A program made the position numbers and the translations under genes. Below, in pieces: positions 57,969 to 64,000 of a stretch of DNA of 64,000 nucleotides. The DNA lies in the NCBI GenBank assembly GCA_035476815.1, contig DATILD010000107.1, positions 16,644-80,643 on the forward strand. The letters are read 5' to 3'. How positions within the stretch are numbered: the first letter of the stretch is position 1; each line of letters starts with the position of its first letter. Under the pieces are notes generated by a model that searched no databases, was not told where the DNA came from, and worked only from the letters and a program-made list of their open reading frames with translations. The DNA comes from Methylibium sp035476815. GTDB lineage: Bacteria > Pseudomonadota > Gammaproteobacteria > Burkholderiales > Burkholderiaceae_C.

Positions 57969-59467
57969 GCTGCCTCCTCGTAGCAGCTCTCCATGGTCCG
58001 TATCGCATCGAGCAGTTGGCAGCCGAGAATCCAAGCCCAGGTGCGGCGCTTGAAGTCCAGCTCCGGCGCCCAACGGTCCGGTTCGAACATGGCGCGGCGC
58101 AACAGGTACAGCGCCAATGTGATGGCGTACTCGGCTGGCGCCGACTTCGCCAGCGCCAGGCGACGGATCTGGAGGATGCTGTCGCGCAGGCAGCCCATTG
58201 GCGCCGGCTCTTTCTGTGCATCGGGCGCGTGGATCAGCGGGAGCGCGTAGAGCTCCTGCACCGCCGATAGCCACGCCGACTCATCGACCTGAACATCGGG
58301 CGGCGGGAGCTCGAACGCGATCCAGACCTCCAGGCAGGCCGGGTCTGCGCTGGGCGGGCCCATGGTGACGCGTGCCAGGTCGATGATGATGGCGTCGCCG
58401 CGGCGCACCCGCACGTTCTCGGCGTGGAGGTCGCCATGGACGGGTGCGCGCGGCCAGCGCCGCGTCGGCAGGTTCAGGAACCTTTCCCAGATCGCTGCCG
58501 GTTCCCGCTGAAAGCCCTGCGCTGCGGCTGCCTTGACGTAGCGCTGGCGCACGTTCTTGTGCTGGAACACTTTGGCCAGTTCAGGTGTGATGGAGCCCAC
58601 GTCTTCGCTCATCACCGACCGGGTATCGCGCCAACTTGCCAGCGTCTCGTCGAAGAGCGAGTCGATCGCGCTGCGAGCTTGGCCTCGCGTAATCAGCGAC
58701 CACAAGGACTCCGACTTCATCACGAAGCTGCCCACCAGGATCCCGAGCTCCGTACCGACCAGACACCGCTCCGGCTGAAGGTTCGGACGCAGGTGCCAGG
58801 CGATATGGCTTTTCGCATAGCGCTCGTAGCACTCGCGTTCGGTAAGGATCCGATCAGGCCTATCGATCTTGGCGAAGAATGGCAATGGGTACGGGCCTGC
58901 GAAGGAGTTCGCAAGCGTCGCCTGGACCAGCATCGTCATGGCCGAGCGCCCGCCCGGCAGCGGCGTGAGTGTGATTAACGTGCAGTCGTGGAACGCGCGC
59001 CGCAACAGAAAGACCTGTTGCTGCGTCAGCTCCAGGCCGTCGGGAGCCTGGATGGCGAGCGCGCGGTTGATCGCGGGGCCAGGATCGCACCGCGCGAAGG
59101 TCTCGGCGACCTCCGGCGCGGTGGCGGCAATGCGGTAGCGCACGAGGTCGCGCGCCGGGCCTCGTGCCACGCATTGCTCCAGCTTCTCCTGAACCCAGGC
59201 GTGGGCCATGCTGTCGGCGAGCAACACCAGGACGTGCAGGCCGTGGTTCACGGCCGCAGTGACGCAGCCGAGCGCCTGAACGACACGAGGCACGTGCGGC
59301 GGCACCGCGTTGAGCACCAAGCCGCGGGCATGCATCAGATCGATGGCGTCGTGCGCGAGCGCATCCGAGCCGACCTCGCACAAGGTCAACCCCCGCTGAG
59401 CATGCTCCTGTCGATCCTGCGAGCTCGGCGGTCCGCCCAGCCAGAGCACCTTGCCGCGTTCATGCAT
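57965..59467 (-). CDS. Kinase/phosphotransferase-fold protein in the Ubl operon
   Basis: The 500-residue protein has an N-terminal Rossmann-like part (about 5-100, receiver-domain-like) and a C-terminal aminoglycoside-phosphotransferase/choline-kinase-like domain: Lys200 in FFAKID, the catalytic loop HGDLHAEN (344-351) and the metal-binding Asp363 in IIDLARV. It may correspond to a domain described in predicted conflict systems as a ternary-complex-associated domain; this is from memory. It overlaps both neighbours, so it is an integral part of the operon. Substrate unknown; it could phosphorylate a small molecule or protein. Confidence 0.7.
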   Translation of the reverse strand: MHERGKVLWLGGPPSSQDRQEHAQRGLTLCEVGSDALAHDAIDLMHARGLVLNAVPPHVPRVVQALGCVTAAVNHGLHVLVLLADSMAHAWVQEKLEQCVARGPARDLVRYRIAATAPEVAETFARCDPGPAINRALAIQAPDGLELTQQQVFLLRRAFHDCTLITLTPLPGGRSAMTMLVQATLANSFAGPYPLPFFAKIDRPDRILTERECYERYAKSHIAWHLRPNLQPERCLVGTELGILVGSFVMKSESLWSLITRGQARSAIDSLFDETLASWRDTRSVMSEDVGSITPELAKVFQHKNVRQRYVKAAAAQGFQREPAAIWERFLNLPTRRWPRAPVHGDLHAENVRVRRGDAIIIDLARVTMGPPSADPACLEVWIAFELPPPDVQVDESAWLSAVQELYALPLIHAPDAQKEPAPMGCLRDSILQIRRLALAKSAPAEYAITLALYLLRRAMFEPDRWAPELDFKRRTWAWILGCQLLDAIRTMESCYEEAA

Positions 59468-60809
59468 GGGCGTGCTCCTTGCGAACAGGCAGTGTCCAGG
59501 CATCACCTCGGGCGAGCGCCCCCTCGCCCGAACAGACAATGCAGCTCGGCCGCGGGGGCAGGATTTGGGGCCGCATGGAGCTGCGCAGGCCGTCGTAGTG
59601 CAACAACCGGGCGTCCCCCGGGTAGCCCGTAACGGCCGATAGGAACATTGCCACCGCCGCAGACGTGACGACGCCGTTGAGCGGCATGACCGCCGGCTGC
59701 GGCACAGAGGCGTTCTCGAAGTACGGGTCCGCGCGCCGCTGCGCCGCGCTCATCAGTTCCCAGCGCACTTGCTGCCCGTCGAGGCCATCGGCGCAGACGA
59801 GGCAACCGAGCCCCGGCGACAGCATCTGCACGCGGCCCGTGACGGACGCGATGTGACCGTCGCGGACGTGGATGGCCACGCCCATGTCGATGACTGGGAT
59901 CAGGTACTGGTACGCGATCTGGTTGATCACCGCGCGGCTGGCCATGGAGTCTGTGCAGCCGAAGATGAAATCCACCTCCAGCAGCTTGGCCGCGACCGCC
60001 TCATCCACCACGTCGCCGATCACCGCCTCGACTCGAGTGCTCGGATTGATCGCCGATACAGCCTTGCTCGCCACGGCCACCTTCGGCAAGCCGACGTCGG
60101 CCGGCGTCGCGCCCATAAGTCGGTTCAGGTTGCTCGTGTCGACGGTGTCGTGATCCACCAGCAGCAACTGCCCGACGCCAAGGTGGGCCAACTGGTGCGT
60201 GATGAAGGAGCCGGTGCCGCCCGCACCAACCACTGCGACGCGCGCCGAGCGAAGCCGACGCTGACCCGTTTCGCCGAAGGCGCGCACCTGGCGGTCGTAG
60301 CGCTGATCGGTCGCCTGCAGATCGAGCGGCTCGCCGTAGTGGCGAACCGTGGATCCAACGCCGACGGCATCGAGCGGTGCGCCGCAGCCCAGCGCGCGTA
60401 GGTGCAGTGTCCGCGCCGTCACGACGCCGGCGGCATGGGTCCTTTCGGGCAGGCGGCTCTTGAAATAGGCGGCCAGCGGCGCTTCGCCGGCATCGTCCAC
60501 CGACGAAAAACCCTCTAGCGCGTCTGCGCCAGGGTGGGTGTGCAGGAGCGCGATCCCCGCGTTCGCAGCGCGTGCCCGGTTGACGATGTCGAGCATGAAC
60601 TCCGGTGTCAGCGACGCGCGGATGGGCGTGCGCACGGCGTACGCGGCGTCGGGGACCGGCTCCAGAGCCTGCACGACGCGCCGCCGGCCAGCGCTGCCGG
60701 CGGTCGCCGCGGACGGCACGAAGCCGACGGCGCAGGTCTCGATTGCGTGGCCGGCGGCGAGCTCGTGCAAACGACCAAGGGCGTTCAGCGGAAACGCGAG
60801 CGCGGTCAT
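59460..60809 (-). CDS. JAB deubiquitinase-E1 fusion of a Ubl-conjugation system
   Basis: The 449-residue protein joins a JAMM/MPN peptidase (about 10-150: E24, H90-T-H92, S102, D105, an intact zinc site) to a ThiF/E1 adenylating domain (about 165-430: GAGGTGSF at 195-202, DHDTVDTSNLNR, GCTDS, and a zinc site C336/C339 with C423/C426). It should adenylate the C-terminal Gly of the small Ubl encoded upstream and also remove it from targets. The loop after DPYFENAS, where E1 enzymes carry their catalytic Cys, has none. ATG 60809 overlaps the E2-like stop. Confidence 0.9.
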   Translation of the reverse strand: MTALAFPLNALGRLHELAAGHAIETCAVGFVPSAATAGSAGRRRVVQALEPVPDAAYAVRTPIRASLTPEFMLDIVNRARAANAGIALLHTHPGADALEGFSSVDDAGEAPLAAYFKSRLPERTHAAGVVTARTLHLRALGCGAPLDAVGVGSTVRHYGEPLDLQATDQRYDRQVRAFGETGQRRLRSARVAVVGAGGTGSFITHQLAHLGVGQLLLVDHDTVDTSNLNRLMGATPADVGLPKVAVASKAVSAINPSTRVEAVIGDVVDEAVAAKLLEVDFIFGCTDSMASRAVINQIAYQYLIPVIDMGVAIHVRDGHIASVTGRVQMLSPGLGCLVCADGLDGQQVRWELMSAAQRRADPYFENASVPQPAVMPLNGVVTSAAVAMFLSAVTGYPGDARLLHYDGLRSSMRPQILPPRPSCIVCSGEGALARGDAWTLPVRKEHAHA

Positions 60810-61189
60810 ACCGGCTGCCCCAGGCGCTGGCGGATGACGCTCAGCCAGGTCAGCAGGTCGTCGCGGGCTGCATTCCACGTCTGCACGTGCCAGGAGAACC
60901 ACAGAGCGGCTTGGCTGGGCATATGCGGGATCGGCGTGGTCAGGCCCGCGTTCTGCGGCAACCCACCAGAACTCAGCCGCAGGTCGGCGTCGGTCCAGAA
61001 GCAGTCGGGCTGAGCGAACGGGTAGCCCTGCGGCACCACTAGGTGGACGGCGGTGGCGGGCTTGTTCCAGCCCGCCGGCAGCACCACGTTGGGAATGGAG
61101 ATCAGCTGGCTGCCGTCGGGCAGCCGCTGCAGTTGCAGATCAGGCTCCCGTTCGCGCAGCCGCTCGACGTGCAGGTCGGTCGGGCCCAT
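60806..61189 (-). CDS. E2-like protein (Prok-E2 family)
   Basis: The 127-residue protein shows the E2/UBC-like strand pattern ending in VPQGYPFAQPDCFW, the counterpart of the YPFxxPxxxF segment, followed by TPIPHMPSQAALWFSWHVQTWN and a C-terminal helix. The single cysteine (C63) lies in the strand, not after the HPN-like position where E2 enzymes have their active cysteine. Either a serine or histidine there serves, or the protein is a non-thioester conjugation factor. It overlaps the JAB-E1 gene by four bases and is five bases after the Ubl gene. Confidence 0.82.
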   Translation of the reverse strand: MGPTDLHVERLREREPDLQLQRLPDGSQLISIPNVVLPAGWNKPATAVHLVVPQGYPFAQPDCFWTDADLRLSSGGLPQNAGLTTPIPHMPSQAALWFSWHVQTWNAARDDLLTWLSVIRQRLGQPV

Positions 61190-61194
61190 GGTGA

Positions 61195-61443
61195 TCAACC
61201 GAAGTTCGCCGGGGGCACCAGCGTGAAGCGGCGCGGCGGGCCGTCCAAGGACACCAACTCGTCGTCGGCGATGATGCGGTCCGGATCGTTGCCGTGGCCC
61301 TCCAGCGAGAGCTTGGTGCCGGCAGCGACATCCGGCACGTAGGCCTTGATCTGCGCACCGGTCAGCCGGGGCTGATCGGTCTCGTACTTCTCCTTGCCCA
61401 CGAAGAATTTGTAGTTCTCGGGCTTGTTGACTGCTTGGTTCAT
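61195..61443 (-). CDS. Ubiquitin-like (multiubiquitin-family) protein, C-terminal Gly
   Basis: The 82-residue protein is a single beta-grasp domain: YKFFVGKEKYETDQPRLTGAQI, VPDVAAGTKLSLEG, DDELVSLDGPPRRFTLVPP, ending Asn-Phe-Gly. The pattern fits the bacterial multi-ubiquitin domain family with one repeat. Because the gene already ends in Gly, no precursor processing is needed. First gene of the conjugation operon; the next gene is the E2-like protein. Confidence 0.85.
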   Translation of the reverse strand: MNQAVNKPENYKFFVGKEKYETDQPRLTGAQIKAYVPDVAAGTKLSLEGHGNDPDRIIADDELVSLDGPPRRFTLVPPANFG

Positions 61444-61767
61444 GGTGCAACCCTTTCTGCGGTGCGTCGTAGCGGCAGGCCGATCCCACCACCTACCTTC
61501 ACCTGCTCCAGGGCTCCCGCGCTTGCGACATCAACCCGGAAAATCTTTCGGCCGGCGCTCGCGACAGGCGTCCTTAAGACGGATTGCCCCGGCCGGGTCC
61601 CTTCGCGGACAGAGTGCCGGGCAGCATCCCACGGTTGGGTGATGCCGTTGCGAAGCGAGCGGTGCGATGCTGGAGAGCTTGGGGTGCGGGATGCCCCAAA
61701 CTTATTTGCCGACGGATGTCCGAGTCGGAGCGGCGATGGAGCAGTGAGGGTGAGGGAGAAGAACCTG
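61444..61767. promoter_or_regulatory. Divergent promoter region of the Ubl locus
   Basis: This 324-base stretch separates the conjugation operon (minus) from the sigma-like operon (plus). It holds an inverted repeat TTGGGG (61679-61684) / CCCCAA (61694-61699) around TGCGGGATG and an AT-rich ACTTATTTG just after it, about 60-90 bases before the sigma-like start. No coding frame is supported. Confidence 0.45.
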
Positions 61768-62340
61768 ATGGAAGCAAGCGGCCAGTGGACGCCCGAAGAG
61801 TTCCGGGATTGGCTCGAAGCCAACCTGACGAGCGCCACCGATCGAAAGCGGTGGATCGTGCACTCGCTCCGATTGCTCAAAGGGCTGTCGGTACCGCCGG
61901 ATGCCTTGCTGGGCGAAGCGGTTACGCGTGCGCTAGGCGGCGTGCGCACGTTCAACCGCGAGCATCCGATCGAGGCCAATCTCTACGAGACGATGCGCAG
62001 CATCGCCTCCAGCTGGCACAAGGCGCGAAAGCGCAGGCCGGAGATCAGCCTTGAGGACCTTGTCAGCTCCGTCCGTGACGCCCCAGACCCGCTCGAGGTG
62101 CTAACGGCGCCAGTTGGTGTTCAGACCAGCCCCGAGGATGAGCTGGAGTTCAAGCAAGAAATGGAGGCAATATTGGCCCTGTTCTCCGACAGGGAAGACG
62201 CCCAGATTGTGGTCCTCGGGCGGTCCGAAGGTTTACAAGGCAAGGAGCTGGCTAACTTCGCAGGCATCGATCAAGCGAACCTCGCCTCGGTGCTGCGGCT
62301 TGTCAGCCGGCGGCTAGCTGGATACAGGAGAGACGCATGA
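61768..62340 (+). CDS. Sigma-70-like (ECF-type) protein
   Basis: The 190-residue product resembles a small sigma factor: a helical region-2-like part (LLGEAVTRALGGVRTFNREHP, NLYETMRSIASSWHKARKRR) and a region-4-like helix-turn-helix (REDAQIVVLGRSEGLQGKELANFAGIDQANLASVLRLVSRRL). ATG 61768 follows GGGAGAAG. It overlaps the next gene by four bases. It likely controls this locus or acts with its partners as a sensor; true sigma activity is not shown by sequence. Confidence 0.72.
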   Translation: MEASGQWTPEEFRDWLEANLTSATDRKRWIVHSLRLLKGLSVPPDALLGEAVTRALGGVRTFNREHPIEANLYETMRSIASSWHKARKRRPEISLEDLVSSVRDAPDPLEVLTAPVGVQTSPEDELEFKQEMEAILALFSDREDAQIVVLGRSEGLQGKELANFAGIDQANLASVLRLVSRRLAGYRRDA

Positions 62341-62741
62341 CCAACCCGAGCGCAAAGAAGCAGCTCGCGAACATCTGGCGGGGGGCTATCAACGACCTCA
62401 TGTCGATGTCCGAGAGTGAGATCGACGCGGAGTTGCGGGAGCTGGGTGCAGATCCGCAGGCCGCGGCCGAAGCGGGAAAGACCGCCGTCGAGCAAGCGCT
62501 GACCAGGGATCGGGCACGTCGGCGCGCTGCACTGCGTGAGCAGATGGAAGCCGCTCGCGGCCAGCCCAAGGTGGTGCGAGATCCCGAGATCACGGCCGCG
62601 CAGGCCAGGCAGCGGATCGCTCAGCTGCAGGCAGCGAACGACGCCTTGCTGACCATGGCGGCTCGCAACCGCAGTCCGCAAGACATGAGCGATCAGGAGG
62701 CACTGGAGCTGTTCTGGAAGCTCGAAGAGCTGAAGCGCTAG
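62337..62741 (+). CDS. Small charged helical protein, possible sigma partner
   Basis: The 134-residue protein is rich in Ala, Glu, Arg and Gln and should be mostly helical (DAELRELGADPQAAAEAGKTAVEQAL, ITAAQARQRIAQLQAAND). No cysteines or membrane helix. It is coupled by ATGA to the sigma-like gene and lies four bases before the metallopeptidase gene, the position of an anti-sigma or repressor cleaved by an ImmA-type protease. That role is inference. Confidence 0.65.
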   Translation: MTNPSAKKQLANIWRGAINDLMSMSESEIDAELRELGADPQAAAEAGKTAVEQALTRDRARRRAALREQMEAARGQPKVVRDPEITAAQARQRIAQLQAANDALLTMAARNRSPQDMSDQEALELFWKLEELKR

Positions 62742-62745
62742 CGCC

Positions 62746-63546
62746 ATGCGACGCCCGGAAGAGCTGCTGGCCCAGTGCCTTGTCGACTGCCCCGAGGACA
62801 TCGACCTGGAGGTGATCGCGTTCCAGGCCGGCCTGGAGGTTAGGGACGAGCCGCTCGAGCAATGCGAAGCGAGCCTAATCGGCTACGGCCGCAAGGGCAT
62901 CATCACGGTCGCTCCTGGGGTATCGATCGAGCGGCGAAGATTCTCGATCGCGCACGAGGTCGGACATTGGGAACAGCATCGCGGCCAGAGCTTCTCATGC
63001 CGCATCGAAGAGCGCGCACTGGACAAGGCTGCGAAGACCAAGGAGCGTGAAGCAGACGACTACGCGTCCTCGCTCATGATGCCGACCAACCTGTTCAAGG
63101 AAGCGATCGCCAGCAGCAAAGGCGGCGTCTCGCTCGCCCTGATTTCGGAGCTGGGTGCAACCTTCAAGGCCAGCTTCCCCGCGACGGCGATACGCTACGT
63201 TGAGCTGTCGGGTGAACCGTTGGTCTTGGTCTTCAAGGGCGTCGGCAACACCCGGTGGTGGTCGTCTCGCTCCAAACGCGTGCCGGAACAACTCTGGGTC
63301 AAACGGGAACTCGATTCGGACACCTATGCCCATGACCTTCTTGCTGCGAGCGTTGGCACGAAGCGCCAGGGGAAGATGCCGGCGGAGGCGTGGATCGACG
63401 GCATTGCTGAAGATCGATACGACGATCTGATGGAGTTTTCGGTGCGGCTGCAAGATGGGGTCTACACGTTGCTGTACTTGACAGATGAGGCGATCCTCGA
63501 AGAACGCCTATCGGCCAAGCGCGCGTGGTTGATGCGCGACGAGTAG
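62746..63546 (+). CDS. ImmA/IrrE-type metallopeptidase
   Basis: The 266-residue protein has the zinc motif HEVGH (H70, E71, H74) in RRFSIAHEVGHWEQH and the third ligand region KEREADDYASSLMMP (E102). ImmA/IrrE enzymes cleave repressors upon stress or phage signals and are frequent in defence loci. The C-terminal half (about 150-266) is a probable sensor domain. It ends the three-gene plus-strand operon of the Ubl locus. Confidence 0.9.
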   Translation: MRRPEELLAQCLVDCPEDIDLEVIAFQAGLEVRDEPLEQCEASLIGYGRKGIITVAPGVSIERRRFSIAHEVGHWEQHRGQSFSCRIEERALDKAAKTKEREADDYASSLMMPTNLFKEAIASSKGGVSLALISELGATFKASFPATAIRYVELSGEPLVLVFKGVGNTRWWSSRSKRVPEQLWVKRELDSDTYAHDLLAASVGTKRQGKMPAEAWIDGIAEDRYDDLMEFSVRLQDGVYTLLYLTDEAILEERLSAKRAWLMRDE

Positions 63547-63880
63547 CCGGGCATTGCTGCGACAGCGCGGCAGCGGTGCCTACGACGATATGGCCGTCCG
63601 CCGTCGGGCCTCATCTCGCCACCGTGAATGGCGGGATCGAACGCTTCAGGCTTCTGGGCAAGTGGGCAAGCGATATCTTGGTCCTGCCCGACCTGTACGT
63701 CGGGGCCAACCTGCTCGTCCTCGATGACCTGTTCCTCGCCCGGCGCATCGTACGATTGTGTTCGCGAGATCTGGGTCGCCGCCGAAACGCGCGAGCTGGT
63801 GAGACGAATGACCGCGAACCGGCTGAGACCGTGAGTACGGGCCTCGACGGCCAACGACCGCAACCGTTTAGGTTTGTTCG
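63547..63880. other. Stretch without a supported gene
   Basis: Short open frames exist on both strands but none shows a recognisable protein family; one plus-strand stretch (about 63620-63770, GKWASDILVLPDLYVGANLLV) has somewhat protein-like composition and might be a remnant. Confidence 0.35.
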
Positions 63881-64000
63881 ACACCTGCCCGTGTGACGCT
63901 GTGACGGTGCGAACGCACCGACCGGAGGGCAGGTGTTGAGCAAGCCTCGAGGGAGGAAACCGCGGCGGGGCCCGCAAGGTGGGTCGAGGGGCTATGGCGA
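63881..64000 (+). ncRNA. Nested structured element at the window end (RNA gene or group II intron 5' end?)
   Basis: ACACCTGCCC (63881-63890) pairs perfectly with GGGCAGGTGT (63927-63936), enclosing a second hairpin CGGTGC-GAAC-GCACCG (63905-63920). Beyond it, AGCCTCGA can pair with TCGAGGGGCT. GTGTGAC at 63891 resembles the 5' GUGYG start of group II introns, and the G-rich AGGAAACC segment looks like structured RNA. The element is cut by the window end, so its identity is open. Confidence 0.35.

Noticed and set aside
1..64000. CRISPR arrays, rRNA, tRNA, prophage or IS transposase genes
   Set aside because: No regularly spaced direct repeats, no recognisable tRNA or rRNA sequence and no intact transposase or integrase were found on reading both strands.

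Overview
The window is high-GC DNA typical of a betaproteobacterium of the order Burkholderiales, probably from the Rubrivivax / Leptothrix / Methylibium neighbourhood. This rests on gene content and order (flhC-motAB-cheYZ; hemA-prfA-prmC-grxD-ubiX; queE-queD next to biotin genes; a fused FdsGB formate dehydrogenase) and on scattered GC-rich intergenic repeats. The assignment is inference; no rRNA or tRNA was seen.

From 1 to about 37.3 kb the DNA reads as core chromosome. It begins with flagellar genes (flhC, motA, motB, cheY, cheZ) served by two recognisable sigma-28 promoters. Then come an AMACR-type CoA-transferase family enzyme and miaB. A minus-strand run carries queE, queD, bioA, bioD, a collapsed bioF relic and a hemolysin-III-type membrane protein. 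The hemA-prfA-prmC block follows, with grxD and ubiX further downstream, then proS, rppH and an NAD-linked formate dehydrogenase (fdsGB fusion plus fdsA) with a divergent ModE/PBP-type regulator. After two TPM-domain genes and lemA comes a four-gene exosortase operon with a single evident substrate, a VIT/vWA protein with a PEP-CTERM-like tail. This part ends in an intact HigB/HigA-like toxin-antitoxin pair followed by a frameshifted Phd/ParE pair.

From about 37.3 to 57.1 kb base composition and codon use change (lower GC, mixed third positions), suggesting an acquired island. It holds a class II UvrA, two 710-residue paralogous molybdopterin oxidoreductases, a three-subunit proton-translocating transhydrogenase, a 7Fe-type ferredoxin, an NADPH-ferredoxin reductase, a dedicated MoaA, a formaldehyde-activating enzyme (Fae), a nitroreductase, and AraC-type and MocR-type regulators. 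Together these suggest a C1 (formaldehyde/formate) oxidation module with its own electron route to NADP(H) and its own cofactor supply. The substrate of the molybdoenzymes is not proven by sequence.

From 57.4 to 63.5 kb lies a compact ubiquitin-like conjugation locus. A tightly overlapping minus-strand operon encodes a ubiquitin-like protein ending in Gly, an E2-like protein, a JAB-E1 fusion, a kinase-fold protein and a DUF6527-type protein. A divergent plus-strand operon encodes a sigma-factor-like protein, a small charged protein and an ImmA/IrrE-type metallopeptidase. The E1 and E2 lack cysteine at the canonical catalytic positions. This is the strongest candidate for an unusual system in the window, most plausibly a regulated anti-phage or stress-response conjugation pathway. 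The last 120 bases form a nested structured element cut by the window end.
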